Counted from the stretch's first letter, positions 8,373-17,385 are shown. The stretch is DNA of 64,000 nt from Streptomyces sp. NBC_00306 (GCF_036169555.1 NZ_CP108032.1:4402001-4466000); one strand, 5' to 3'. Program-made: numbers and translations. Notes: generated by a model from the letters alone, not told the origin.

Positions 8373-8459
8373 CCGCCGGGCGACAACCGAGGTGGGACAG
8401 CCGCAGTTGGATGTGCCGAGGTGGGACGGCCACCGCGGCGGCGGGACGCCCGCCGCCGT

Positions 8460-9818
8460 TCACCGAGCTCCGGCCGCGCCTCCGGTCGCGAGCCGGTCGC
8501 CGATGGCCCGCAGCCCCGCGAGGTCGTGGACATCGCCGGGCAGGGCGGCGACCTGGGTCACCGCCACCTCGGGGTGGAGTGCTGTGAAACGGTCGCGCGT
8601 TCGCTGTTCACGCGCGAGGACCTGCATCCGTTCGGCATGCAGGCGCAGCAGTCCGGCTGTCAGCTGTTCGGTGGTGTGCTCGGTCGAGCCGGTGCGGTCC
8701 GCGGATCCGGACTGTTCTGCGGGGTCGGTACCGTCCGTGGCGCCGGCGTGATCCGTCGGTTCGGTGTGCTCCGCGGGGTCGCGATTCTCGGGAGAGTGGT
8801 CCACGGACGGGGATTCGGGAGAGGCGCCCGTGGCGTCACGAACACCAGTCTTCCCGGACGTCTGATCCACAATGCGCCCCTCGTCAAGATTTTCTGCGGC
8901 GGCAAGCGCCCGCTCGGCCGACAGCCGGGCGGCGCCGCTCTCATGGACCCGGTTGAGGACCAGCCCGGCCAGCGGCATCTCCTCCGCGGCCAGCCGCTCC
9001 ACGAAGTACGCGGCCTCCCGCAGGGCGTCGCGCTCGGGCGCCGCCACCACGAGGAAGGCGGTCCCGGGCGCCTGGAGGAGCCGGTAGGTGGCATCGGCCC
9101 GGGTGCGGAAACCCCCGAACATCGTGTCCATCGCGGCCACGAACGTCTGCACGTCGCGCAGCAGCTGACCCCCCAGCAGCTTGCCCAGCGTCCCGGTCAT
9201 CATCGACATGCCGACATTGAGGAACTTCATCCCCGCCCGGCCGCCCATCTTCGCCGGAGCCATCAGCAGCTTGATGAACTTGCCGTCCAGGAACGACCCG
9301 AGCCGCTTCGGCGCATCCAGGAAGTCCAGCGCGGAGCGGGAAGGCGGGGTGTCGACGACGATGAGGTCCCAGTCCTCGCGGGCCCGTAGCTGCCCCAGCT
9401 TCTCCATCGCCATGTACTCCTGCGTACCGGCGAAACCGGCCGACAGGGACTGGTAGAAAGGGTTCTCCAGGATGGCCCTGGCGCGCTCGGAGTCCGCGTG
9501 AGCCTCGACGATCTCGTCGAAGGTCCGCTTCATGTCGAGCATCATGGCGTGCAGTTCGCCGCCGGCGCTGTCGTCGATGCCCTTCACCCGGCGCGGCACG
9601 TTGTCCAGGGAGTCGATGCCCATGGACTGGGCCAGCCTGCGCGCCGGGTCGATGGTGAGGACGACGACCCGGCGGCCGCGCTCCGCCGCGCGTACGCCGA
9701 GGGCCGCGGCGGTGGTCGTCTTGCCGACACCGCCCGAGCCGCAGCACACGATGATGCGGGTGGCCGGGTCGTCGATGAGCGGGTCGACTTCGAGAGGCGC
9801 CGACGCGTCCAGGGTCAT
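8460..9818 (-). CDS. ArsA/Get3-family ATPase, second subunit of a pair
   Basis: A 452-aa P-loop ATPase with deviant Walker A motif CCGSGGVGKTTTAAALG near residue 28, switch motif TIDPARRLAQ and VVDTPPSRSALDFLDAP (A-type DTPP). This is the ArsA/Get3 fold, which usually forms dimers that couple ATP use to cargo handling. It overlaps the stop of the adjacent ArsA-like gene by 4 nt, and both sit between wblA and the DUF4177/RidA genes, as do Rv3679-Rv3680 in mycobacteria. Residues about 312-384 form a hydrophilic Ser/Thr/Glu/Asp/His-rich insert that makes the protein longer than its relatives. The substrate is unknown; arsenite export is unlikely because the ArsA metalloid cysteines are not evident. 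Confidence 0.9.
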   Translation of the reverse strand: MTLDASAPLEVDPLIDDPATRIIVCCGSGGVGKTTTAAALGVRAAERGRRVVVLTIDPARRLAQSMGIDSLDNVPRRVKGIDDSAGGELHAMMLDMKRTFDEIVEAHADSERARAILENPFYQSLSAGFAGTQEYMAMEKLGQLRAREDWDLIVVDTPPSRSALDFLDAPKRLGSFLDGKFIKLLMAPAKMGGRAGMKFLNVGMSMMTGTLGKLLGGQLLRDVQTFVAAMDTMFGGFRTRADATYRLLQAPGTAFLVVAAPERDALREAAYFVERLAAEEMPLAGLVLNRVHESGAARLSAERALAAAENLDEGRIVDQTSGKTGVRDATGASPESPSVDHSPENRDPAEHTEPTDHAGATDGTDPAEQSGSADRTGSTEHTTEQLTAGLLRLHAERMQVLAREQRTRDRFTALHPEVAVTQVAALPGDVHDLAGLRAIGDRLATGGAAGAR

Positions 9819-10777
9819 GAGCCGGTCCCTTGCTTCCGCAGTTCCTTCGACAGTCGGTAGAGCCCGGCGAGGTCGACCCCTTCGCTGAGCAGGGGCAGTT
9901 CGTACGAGGGCAGCCCCAGCCCGCTCAGCAGGGACCGCTGCTCGCGCTCCAGCTCGACGCGCTGAGCGTGGTCGGCCGCCTGTTCCAGCAGGGGAGCGAC
10001 AAGCTTCGTACCGCCGCTCACCCCGGCCGCGGTGAGGGTCCTGGCGATCTCCGCGCGACGGTCGTCCGCCGCGTGGCGGACCGCGTCCTCGTCGAGGAGG
10101 TGCGGGCGCACCATGTTCACGATCACCCTGCCGACGGGCAGCTCGGCGGCGCGCAGCTCGGCGACGCCGTCCGCGGTCTCCTGGACCGGCATCTCCTCGA
10201 GCAGGGTCACCAGGTGGACCGCCGTCTCGGGGGACTTCAGCACCCGCATGACGGCCTGGGCCTGATTGTGTATCGGGCCGAACTTCGCCAGGCCGGCCAC
10301 CTCGTCGTTCACATTGAGGAAGCGGGTGATGCGTCCGGTGGGCGGGGCGTCCATCACCACGTAGTCATAGGTGTAGTCACCCTGCTTCGTCCTGCGGCGC
10401 ACGGCCTCGCAGGCCTTGCCGGTCAGCAGGACGTCCCGCACCCCGGGGGCGATGGTGGTCGCGAAGTCGATCGCGCCGAGCTTCTTGAGGGCGCGGCCGG
10501 CGCTGCCGAGTTTGTAGAACATCTGGAGGTAGTCGAGGAGGGCGCGCTCGGCGTCGATGGCCAGGGCGTACACCTCCCCGCCGCCGGATGCGACGGCGAT
10601 CTTCCGTTCCTCGTACGGAAGCGCCTCCGTCTCGAAGAGTTGCGCGATGCCCTGCCTGCCCTCCACCTCGACGAGGAGGGTTCGCTTTCCCTCCGTCGCG
10701 AGGGCGAGCGCGAGGGCGGCGGCGACCGTCGTCTTACCGGTACCGCCCTTGCCGCTGACGACCTGGAGCCTGCTCAC
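9815..10777 (-). CDS. ArsA/Get3-family ATPase, first subunit of a pair
   Basis: A 320-aa P-loop ATPase with deviant Walker A GKGGTGKTTVAAALALALA near residue 9, and VVMDAPPTGRITRFLNV in place of the DTAP motif. It is translated just ahead of the larger ArsA-like subunit, with an ATGA overlap at 9815-9818, so the two are almost certainly made together and probably form a heterodimer. In mycobacteria the homologous pair forms a Get3-like complex linked to stress tolerance (recalled knowledge). It is divergent from the DUF4177-RidA pair with a 95-bp gap that should hold both promoters. Confidence 0.9.
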   Translation of the reverse strand: MSRLQVVSGKGGTGKTTVAAALALALATEGKRTLLVEVEGRQGIAQLFETEALPYEERKIAVASGGGEVYALAIDAERALLDYLQMFYKLGSAGRALKKLGAIDFATTIAPGVRDVLLTGKACEAVRRRTKQGDYTYDYVVMDAPPTGRITRFLNVNDEVAGLAKFGPIHNQAQAVMRVLKSPETAVHLVTLLEEMPVQETADGVAELRAAELPVGRVIVNMVRPHLLDEDAVRHAADDRRAEIARTLTAAGVSGGTKLVAPLLEQAADHAQRVELEREQRSLLSGLGLPSYELPLLSEGVDLAGLYRLSKELRKQGTGS

Positions 10778-10872
10778 GTATTCGAGCCTAACCAGTAAGG
10801 CCCCGGGCTACGCACGAGGCGGTGTGCGGGCTGCGTCACGGGGCGAGGGGCGGGTGCGGCTACAGTCGGCCC

Positions 10873-11034
10873 ATGACCAAGTGGGAATACGCGACCGTGC
10901 CCCTTCTCGTGCACGCGACCAAGCAGATTCTGGACACCTGGGGCGAGGACGGGTGGGAGCTCGTCCAGGTCGTTCCCGGGCCGAACAACCCCGAGCAGCT
11001 CGTGGCGTACCTGAAGCGGGAGAAGAGCTCATGA
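10873..11034 (+). CDS. DUF4177 domain-containing small protein
   Basis: A 53-aa protein, MTKWEYATVPLLVHATKQIL followed by GEDGWELVQV, the DUF4177 signature. No function is known. The TGA stop overlaps the ATG of the RidA gene (ATGA at 11031-11034), so both are translated as a unit. The same small gene sits in front of the RidA gene in mycobacteria, arguing that it is real despite its size. Confidence 0.88.
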   Translation: MTKWEYATVPLLVHATKQILDTWGEDGWELVQVVPGPNNPEQLVAYLKREKSS

Positions 11035-11501
11035 CGGGCGTCGTCGAGGCGCGCCTGGCGGAGCTCGGCCTGACGCTCCCGGACGTCGTACCGCCGCTGG
11101 CCGCCTACCAGCCGGCCGTGATCACGGGTGCGTACGTCTACACCGCCGGCCAGCTGCCGATGGTCGAGGGCAAGCTCCCCGTCACCGGCAAGGTGGGCGG
11201 TGAGGTCACCCCCGAGGAGGCCAAGGAGCTCGCGCGCACCTGTGCCCTGAACGCCCTGGCGGCCGTGAAGTCCGTCGTCGGCGATCTGGACCGGGTCGCC
11301 CGCGTGGTGAAGGTGGTCGGCTTCGTGGCCTCCGCCGCGGACTTCACCGGGCAGCCCGCCGTGCTGAACGGCGCGAGCGAGCTGCTGGGCGAGGTGTTCG
11401 GCGACAAGGGCGTGCACGCGCGCAGCGCGGTGGGCGTCGCGGTGCTGCCGCTGGACGCACCGGTCGAGGTCGAGCTCCAGGTGGAGCTTCTCCAGAGCTG
11501 A
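11031..11501 (+). CDS. RidA-family enamine/imine deaminase-like protein
   Basis: A 156-aa RidA/YjgF-family protein. It has the family core: VYTAGQLPM, TPEEAKELARTCALNALAAVKSVVG and the C-terminal VGVAVLPLDAPVEVELQVEL. Members hydrolyse reactive 2-aminoacrylate-type enamines or bind metabolites; the catalytic Arg seen in true RidA proteins near the C-terminus is not obvious, so activity should not be assumed. It is coupled to DUF4177 by a 4-nt overlap. A GC-rich inverted repeat follows immediately after the stop. Confidence 0.9.
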   Translation: MTGVVEARLAELGLTLPDVVPPLAAYQPAVITGAYVYTAGQLPMVEGKLPVTGKVGGEVTPEEAKELARTCALNALAAVKSVVGDLDRVARVVKVVGFVASAADFTGQPAVLNGASELLGEVFGDKGVHARSAVGVAVLPLDAPVEVELQVELLQS

Positions 11502-11503
11502 CG

Positions 11504-11530
11504 CCGCCGGCAGAGGTCCGGGACCGGCGG
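11504..11530 (+). terminator. candidate terminator after the RidA gene
   Basis: A 7-bp inverted repeat CCGCCGG (11504-11510) / CCGGCGG (11524-11530) starts 2 bp after the RidA stop codon. No T-tract follows, as is usual in Streptomyces. Confidence 0.45.
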
Positions 11531-11787
11531 GGTGACTGTGCCCCGCGGGTGAGGTCCCAGGCGCTTCATGCTCCGGCTTCACGTCCGGCCCGCCTCCCGT
11601 TTCCGTACGTCTCTTCGTCCCGCACGTTTCACGCGTACCGGCGGCCCCCTCCGGGACTGAACCGCCGGTCAGCGCGCAGATGGCCCCGCGCCTGCCGATT
11701 CGTCGGCGGGCCGGGGCCTGACTCATGCGCGGCAAACGCTTGCACCGCTCTTGACGTGAACGCGTCGACGGGTGTGATCTGTCCGCG
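11531..11787. other. remainder of the gap between the RidA gene and the sugar dehydrogenase
   Basis: No coding signature. A TTGACG hexamer at 11751-11756 could be the -35 element of the dehydrogenase gene; TGTGAT at 11773-11778 is a weak -10 match with a 16-bp spacer. Confidence 0.35.
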
Positions 11788-11806
11788 GTTAGGAACGTTT
11801 CCTAAC
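11788..11806. promoter_or_regulatory. 19-bp palindromic operator upstream of secreted dehydrogenase
   Basis: GTTAGGAA-CGT-TTCCTAAC is a perfect 8-bp inverted repeat with a 3-nt centre, ending 22 nt before the GTG start. Similar TTAGGAA/TTCCTAA palindromes occur ahead of Streptomyces secreted-enzyme genes (recalled), so it is probably a repressor site; the regulator is not identifiable here. Confidence 0.65.
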
Positions 11807-11828
11807 GATCTGAACGTGGGAGGGATCC

Positions 11829-14498
11829 GTGGCACCAACCCCCCGCCGCCGCTCGCGCGGAGCGATCGGCGTCCTCGTGGCCGCGGCCACAGCAGCGTTA
11901 ACCGTGGCCCTGCCGACCCCGAGCACCGCCCAGCCCGTCACCGGCTCCGCGGCGCTGCCAGGGGCCGTCAAGGCCGACCCCGTCCGGTACGAGGCCGAGT
12001 CCGCGACCATCTCGCAGGGCCTGGCCGAGTCCAACCACGCCGGGTACTCCGGCACCGGCTTCGTCAACTACGCCAACGTCGCCGGCGGCTATGTGGAGTT
12101 CACGGTGAACGCCCCCGCCGCCGGGAGCGCCACCCTGGCCCTCGGCTTCGCCAACGGCACCACCGGCAACCGCCCGCTGGCCGTCTCCGTCAACGGCGCC
12201 GCTCCCACCGGCCTCGCCTTCCAGCCCACCGGCGCCTGGACCACCTGGTCCGCCGTGACCACCACGGTGACCCTGAAAGCGGGCGTCAACACCCTCCGGG
12301 CCACGGCCACCGCACCCGAGGGCGGCCCGAACCTCGACTACATCGAGGTCACACCGGCCGACGGCCCCGCCGGCACGGACCACGAGGCGGAGGCCGGGAC
12401 GATCTCCCAGGGCGCCGTCGAGTCCAACCACGCCGGCCACTCCGGCACCGGCTTCGTCAACTACCAGGCCGTGACGGGCGCGTACGTCGAGTTCACCGTC
12501 GCATCGGCGCAGGCGTCCGCCACCCGGCTCGACTTCCGCTACGCCAACGGCACCGCGGCGGACCGGCCCCTCGACATCACGGTCAACGGCACCTCGGTCG
12601 CCGACGATCTCGCCTTCCCCGGCACCGGCGCCTGGACCACCTGGAAGACGGCGACCGCCACCGCGAACCTCAGGGCGGGCAGCAACACGATCCGCGCCAC
12701 CACCGCGGCCGGTGACGGGCCCAACCTGGACAAACTCACCGTCACCGCGAGCGGCCCCGCCGACACCGTGAAGCCCAGTGCGCCCGGCGATCTGCGCAAG
12801 GACAAGGAGCCCACGGCCTCCACCGTCTCGCTCGCCTGGAACGCCTCCACGGACAACGTCGGCGTCGTGGGCTACGACATCTACCAGCACGGCCAGCTGA
12901 TGAAGCAGGTGGACGGGAACACCCTGGCCGCCACCGTGGACGGCCTCGACCCCCAGACCACGTACGACTGGACCGTCTTCGCCCGGGACGCCGGCGCGAA
13001 CGTCTCGGTCGCCAGCAACGCCGTCACCATCGCCACACTGCCCGCACCGCCGGACGGCGAGGCACCCAGCGTCCCCGGCAACCTGCGCTCCACCGGCCGC
13101 ACCGCGACCAGCGTCGATCTCGCCTGGAACGCCTCCACGGACAATGTGAAGGTCACCGGGTACGAGATCCACCGCGACGGCGCACTCGCCGGCACCGCCG
13201 ACTCCACCTCGACGACCGTCGCCGGTCTGGCCGCCGACACCGCGTACCGGTTCAAGGTCAGGGCCTTCGACCTCAAGGGCAACAAGTCCGCGTTCGGTCC
13301 CGAGATCACCGTCACCACCTCCGGCACCCAGCCGGGCGGCACCCCCGACCCGGGCGCCGTCTCCACCCTCGCCTCGGGCGTGGACGTGGCCTGGGGTGTC
13401 GCGTTCCTGCCGGACGGCGCGGGCATCTTCACCGAGCGCAACACCTTCAACGTCCACCGGCTCACCAAGTCCGGCCAGAAGACCCTGCTCGGAAAGGTCC
13501 CCAACTCGCAGACCACGGGCGGCGAGGGCGGCCTGATGGGCGTCGAGGTGAGCCCGACCTTCGCGACCGACCACTTCGTGTATTTCCTGCACACCTCGAC
13601 CGACGGCAACCGCATCGCGCGCATGAAGCTCGAGAACAACGCGCTCAGCGGCTACACCGTGCTGCTCGACGGCATGGAGGAGAGCCGCTTCCACAACGGC
13701 GGACGGCTGCGGTTCGGCCCCGACGGCAAGCTCTACGCGTCCATGGGCGACGCCCAGAGCAGCAGCCGGGCACAGGACAAGAACTCGCTCAACGGCAAGA
13801 TCCTGCGCATCAACCAGGACGGCAGCATCCCGTCGGACAACCCCTTCGGCAACGCCGTCTGGTCGATGGGCCACCGCAACCCGCAGGGACTGGACTTCGA
13901 CTCCCAGGGCCGTCTGTGGCAGGCCGAGTTCGGCAACAGCATCATGGACGAGGTCAACCTCATCCAGCGGGGCGGCAACTACGGCTGGCCCAACTGTGAG
14001 GGCACGAGCGGCAGCTGCTCCGGCTTCATCGCGCCCAAGAAGACCTGGCCGACCAACCAGGCCTCTCCGAGCGGGCTGACGATCATCAACGACCACGCCT
14101 TCGTCGCGACGACCGTCGGGCAGCGCGTCTACCGCCTGCGGATCGACGCCGCGTCCAACCTGGTCGAGCAGAAGACGTACTTCCAGAGCACCTACAACCG
14201 GCTGCGCACGGTCGAGGTCGACCACGACGGCGACATCTGGCTCACCACGTCGACCGACAAGGACGGCACCAGCAACAACGACCGGATCCTGCTGATCGAC
14301 ATCGTGTACTCGGGCGGGTCGCAGCCCGGTGAGTTCGAGCTGACCGGCGGCGCGTTCCGCGACAACGCGACCACGGTGGACGCGGCGACCGTGCCGGGAC
14401 GCACCTCCGGCTCGCCGATGGCCCGGATCGACACGGCGATCAAGAACGCGAGCACGGCGAACGGGAGGCCGCGCGGCAGCTCGAACGCCGGAACGTAG
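11829..14498 (+). CDS. secreted multidomain PQQ-dependent-type sugar dehydrogenase with two CBM and two FnIII domains
   Basis: An 889-aa exported protein. Order: basic N-terminus and signal peptide (to about residue 37, ending PSTAQP); two tandem CBM6/35-like beta-sandwich modules (about 48-175 and 184-310), each opening with EAE..ISQG and ESNHAG.SGTGFVNY; two fibronectin type III domains (about 317-401 and 407-496), each containing VSLAWN/VDLAWNASTDNV; then a glucose/sorbosone dehydrogenase beta-propeller (about 505-845). The propeller shows GGEGGLMGVEVSPTF, HNGGRLRFGPDGKLY (candidate catalytic His) and GHRNPQGLDFD. It probably binds polysaccharide and oxidises exposed sugars outside the cell. 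GTG start with GGGAGGG upstream. It interrupts an otherwise conserved housekeeping order, so it is a likely insertion. Confidence 0.9.
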   Translation: MAPTPRRRSRGAIGVLVAAATAALTVALPTPSTAQPVTGSAALPGAVKADPVRYEAESATISQGLAESNHAGYSGTGFVNYANVAGGYVEFTVNAPAAGSATLALGFANGTTGNRPLAVSVNGAAPTGLAFQPTGAWTTWSAVTTTVTLKAGVNTLRATATAPEGGPNLDYIEVTPADGPAGTDHEAEAGTISQGAVESNHAGHSGTGFVNYQAVTGAYVEFTVASAQASATRLDFRYANGTAADRPLDITVNGTSVADDLAFPGTGAWTTWKTATATANLRAGSNTIRATTAAGDGPNLDKLTVTASGPADTVKPSAPGDLRKDKEPTASTVSLAWNASTDNVGVVGYDIYQHGQLMKQVDGNTLAATVDGLDPQTTYDWTVFARDAGANVSVASNAVTIATLPAPPDGEAPSVPGNLRSTGRTATSVDLAWNASTDNVKVTGYEIHRDGALAGTADSTSTTVAGLAADTAYRFKVRAFDLKGNKSAFGPEITVTTSGTQPGGTPDPGAVSTLASGVDVAWGVAFLPDGAGIFTERNTFNVHRLTKSGQKTLLGKVPNSQTTGGEGGLMGVEVSPTFATDHFVYFLHTSTDGNRIARMKLENNALSGYTVLLDGMEESRFHNGGRLRFGPDGKLYASMGDAQSSSRAQDKNSLNGKILRINQDGSIPSDNPFGNAVWSMGHRNPQGLDFDSQGRLWQAEFGNSIMDEVNLIQRGGNYGWPNCEGTSGSCSGFIAPKKTWPTNQASPSGLTIINDHAFVATTVGQRVYRLRIDAASNLVEQKTYFQSTYNRLRTVEVDHDGDIWLTTSTDKDGTSNNDRILLIDIVYSGGSQPGEFELTGGAFRDNATTVDAATVPGRTSGSPMARIDTAIKNASTANGRPRGSSNAGT

Positions 14499-14525
14499 AC
14501 AACCCGGACGGCGGCGGACGGGGGG

Positions 14526-14559
14526 CGAGGGGCGGCCGGTGATCACCGGCCGCCCCTCG
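14526..14559 (+). terminator. terminator after the sugar dehydrogenase gene
   Basis: A perfect 17-bp inverted repeat without a spacer (14526-14542 / 14543-14559), 28 bp after the stop codon and before the next promoter. Confidence 0.85.
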
Positions 14560-14591
14560 AACATCCGCGCGCGAACGCATAGCATCCGCCC

Positions 14592-15455
14592 ATGTCCAAT
14601 GGTCAGTGGTACCCGCCGGAGTGGCCGGACCGCATTCGCGCGCTCGCGAGCGGTGAGCTCACCGTCGTGCCGCCGAAGCGGGCCGCGACCGTCATGCTGC
14701 TGCGCGACGGGGCGGACGGCCCTGCCGTGCACATGCTGCGCCGGCGCGTCTCCATGGCCTTCGCCGGCGGCGCGTACGCCTATCCGGGTGGCGGTGTCGA
14801 CGCCCGCGACTCCCGGCCGGTCCGCTGGACGGGGCCCTCATTGCGGGACTGGGCCGGCCGGCTCGGTCTCGACGAGGCGTCCGCGCAGGCCGTCGTGTGC
14901 GCGGCCGTCAGGGAGACGTACGAGGAGGCGGGCGTGCTGCTCGCCGGCCCCACCCCGGACACCGTCGTCAGCGACACCACGGGCGACGACTGGGAGGCCG
15001 ACCGGCAGGCGCTGGTCGACCGTGAGCTGTCCTTCGCGGACTTCCTGGACCGGCGCGGCCTGGTGCTGCGCTCCGACCTGCTGGCCGCGTGGGCGCGCTG
15101 GATCACCCCGGAGTTCGAGCCGCGCCGCTACGACACCTGGTTCTTCGTGGCCGCCCTGCCCGAGGGCCAGCGGACCCGGAACGCCTCGACGGAGGCGGAC
15201 CGTACGGTGTGGATCCGGCCCGCCGAGGCAGCCGCGGGCTACGACCGCGGCGAGCTGCTGATGATGCCGCCGACCGTATCGACCCTGCGTGCCCTGGAGC
15301 CGTGCGGCAGCGCCGCCGACGCCCTCGCGGCGGCCCGGCAGCAGGACATGACGCCCGTCATCGCGACGGCCGAGCTGGTGGACGGCGAGCTGGTGCTGAG
15401 CTGGCCCGGCCACGGCGAGTTCACCAAGCGCATCGCACCCGGGGGCCCGCGATGA
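14592..15455 (+). CDS. NUDIX hydrolase
   Basis: A 287-aa NUDIX protein. Substrate-side strand AATVMLLRDGADGPAVHMLRR is followed by a split Nudix box: GGAYAYPGGGVD near residue 58, then AVVCAAVRETYEEAGVLL near 105, where RETYEEAG supplies the metal-binding glutamates. The insertion between the two halves is typical of the longer actinobacterial members that resemble mammalian NUDT19-like hydrolases. The substrate (nucleoside diphosphate-X or CoA ester) is not deducible. Its TGA overlaps the ATG of the MBL hydrolase (ATGA at 15452-15455), so the two are co-translated. Confidence 0.9.
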   Translation: MSNGQWYPPEWPDRIRALASGELTVVPPKRAATVMLLRDGADGPAVHMLRRRVSMAFAGGAYAYPGGGVDARDSRPVRWTGPSLRDWAGRLGLDEASAQAVVCAAVRETYEEAGVLLAGPTPDTVVSDTTGDDWEADRQALVDRELSFADFLDRRGLVLRSDLLAAWARWITPEFEPRRYDTWFFVAALPEGQRTRNASTEADRTVWIRPAEAAAGYDRGELLMMPPTVSTLRALEPCGSAADALAAARQQDMTPVIATAELVDGELVLSWPGHGEFTKRIAPGGPR

Positions 15456-16282
15456 CCGACGCAGCCGCGCTGCCCGGGCAGCCCCGCGGCGGTGTGCTCT
15501 CCGGGCCCGCCACCGCACGGGCCGTCAACGTCCTCGCGCCCAATGCCTCCGCGATGACACTCGACGGCACCAACACCTGGATCGTCTCCGAGCCGGACTC
15601 CGAGCTCGCGGTCGTCATCGACCCCGGACCGCTCGACGACACCCATCTGAGGCATGTCGTCGACACCGCGGAGAAGGCCGGCAAGCGGATCGCGCTGACC
15701 CTCCTCACCCACGGCCACCCCGACCACGCCGAGGGGGCCGGGCGCTTCGCGGAGCTCACGGGCACGAACGTCCGGGCGCTCGACCCGGCGCTGCGGCTCG
15801 GCGACGAGGGCCTGACGCCGGGGAACGTCATCCGCGTCGGCGGCCTGGAGATGCTGGTCGTCGCCGCCCCCGGGCACACCGCGGACTCGCTCTGCTTCCA
15901 TCTGCCGGCCGACCGGGCCGTGCTGACCGGGGACACGGTCCTCGGGCGCGGCACGACGGTGGTGGCGCACCCCGACGGACGGCTCGGCGACTATCTCGAC
16001 TCGCTGCGCAGGCTGCGTTCGCTGACCGTCGACGACGGGGTGCACACCGTCCTGCCGGGCCACGGCCCCGTGCTGGAGGACGCCCAGGGCGTGGTCGAGT
16101 TCTATCTCGCCCACCGTGCCAACCGGCTCGCCCAGGTGGAGACGGCGGTCGAGGGCGGCCACCGCACCCCCGCCGAGGTGGTGGCGCATGTGTACGCGGA
16201 CGTCGACCGGTCCCTGTGGCCGGCGGCCGAGCTGTCGGTACGCGCGCAGATGGAGTATCTGCGCGAACACGGCCTGATCTGA
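15452..16282 (+). CDS. MBL-fold metallo-hydrolase
   Basis: A 276-aa metallo-beta-lactamase-fold enzyme. Zinc ligands are in LLTHGHPDHAEGA (HxHxDH), PGHTADSL, LTGDTVLG and VLPGHGPVL. The C-terminal helical extension with HRANRLAQVETAV is typical of the LACTB2/Rv3677c-type subfamily, some of which act as endoribonucleases or thioesterases. The substrate is unproven. It is coupled to the upstream NUDIX gene by a 4-nt overlap and lies two genes from crp, as in mycobacteria. Confidence 0.9.
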   Translation: MTDAAALPGQPRGGVLSGPATARAVNVLAPNASAMTLDGTNTWIVSEPDSELAVVIDPGPLDDTHLRHVVDTAEKAGKRIALTLLTHGHPDHAEGAGRFAELTGTNVRALDPALRLGDEGLTPGNVIRVGGLEMLVVAAPGHTADSLCFHLPADRAVLTGDTVLGRGTTVVAHPDGRLGDYLDSLRRLRSLTVDDGVHTVLPGHGPVLEDAQGVVEFYLAHRANRLAQVETAVEGGHRTPAEVVAHVYADVDRSLWPAAELSVRAQMEYLREHGLI

Positions 16283-16401
16283 CGGCCCGGGGCACCCGCG
16301 CCCCTGAACGGAAACCGCCGGCGTGCCCCCAGGCGTCGGAGGCGTTGACCTGTGTCTTACGCTCCGCTTACTTCTGACATCCGTTCCTGGGGGGAACCGA
16401 C

Positions 16402-17286
16402 GTGTTCGTGCTCTTCGTGCTGCTCGTCATCGCTGCCGCAGTCCTGTTCTTCGTCGGCCGCAGCCAGGACCGCACCGGGCTCCGCCTCGGCGCGCTGGGT
16501 GCGCTGCTGGCCGGTCTGTTCGCCGGCACAGCAAGCTGTGTGCACATCGTCAGCGCCTACGAGGTGGGCGTCCCGGTCACCTTCGGCAAGGTCGGCTCGC
16601 CGATGACACCGGGACTGAACATCACCTCGCCGTTCACCAACGTCACCACCTTCTCGACCCGTCCCGTCGACCTCAACCTCTCCGACAAGGACGTCGTCGA
16701 GGTGCGGTCCTCGCAGGGCGGCGTGATGTACGTGGAGCTCACCGTGAAGTGGGCGGTGACCCCGGCCAAGGCCGTCGAGCTGTACCGGCTGGCCGGCAGC
16801 GAGGACGCCATCCAGCAGCGGCTGGTCTTCCCGGACAGCCGGGAGATCATCCGCAATGTCTTCGCCCGGCACACCAGCGAGGAGGGCTACACCTCGGCCC
16901 GCGAGCAGATCAACACCGAGATCGGCGACCTGATCAAGGAACGGCTGGCCCCGCGCGGCATCGACGTCACCACGGTCAATCTGCGCAATGTGAAGCCGTC
17001 CGACCGGCTGCAGGACCAGATCGACCGCAAGATCCAGCAGCAGCAGGCCACCGAGCGGGCCACCGAGGCGGCCCGTACGGCGAAGGCCGAGTCCGAGCGC
17101 CGCAGGATCGAGGCCGAGGGCATCGCCCGGGCCAACAAGATCCTCAACAACTCGCTCAGCGACAAGGTCCTGATGAACCAGTGCATCGAGGCGTTCAAGG
17201 ACGCGGCGGCCAAGCACCCGGTGTACGCCGTGCCCTGCGGCGGAGGGACGGGCAACCCGCTGATCGTGGACGGCACGAAGAACTGA
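16402..17286 (+). CDS. SPFH/band 7 (prohibitin-like) membrane protein
   Basis: A 294-aa protein with two hydrophobic segments at the N-terminus (about 1-18 and 27-46) followed by an SPFH domain (about 50-230; VGVPVTFGKVGSPMTPGLN, then EIGDLIKERLAPRGIDVTTVNLRNV). A coiled-coil stretch rich in Gln, Glu and Ala follows (IQQQQATERATEAARTAKAE). Such proteins oligomerise at the membrane and organise microdomains. GTG start with GGGGGGAA upstream. It stands alone between the MBL hydrolase and the convergent crp gene. Confidence 0.9.
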   Translation: MFVLFVLLVIAAAVLFFVGRSQDRTGLRLGALGALLAGLFAGTASCVHIVSAYEVGVPVTFGKVGSPMTPGLNITSPFTNVTTFSTRPVDLNLSDKDVVEVRSSQGGVMYVELTVKWAVTPAKAVELYRLAGSEDAIQQRLVFPDSREIIRNVFARHTSEEGYTSAREQINTEIGDLIKERLAPRGIDVTTVNLRNVKPSDRLQDQIDRKIQQQQATERATEAARTAKAESERRRIEAEGIARANKILNNSLSDKVLMNQCIEAFKDAAAKHPVYAVPCGGGTGNPLIVDGTKN

Positions 17287-17385
17287 CGAGTGCGGGGGCG
17301 GCGGATGTGCGCGCCCGCCCGCGTCCTCCTCGGCGGGCGGCGGACATGCAGGGCCGCCCCCGGTTCGTCGGGACCGACGTACGCG

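Noticed and set aside
11898..14732. 944-aa reverse-strand open frame
   Set aside because: Antisense shadow of the sugar dehydrogenase gene; Val/Gly/Arg-rich with no motif, a high-GC codon-position artefact.
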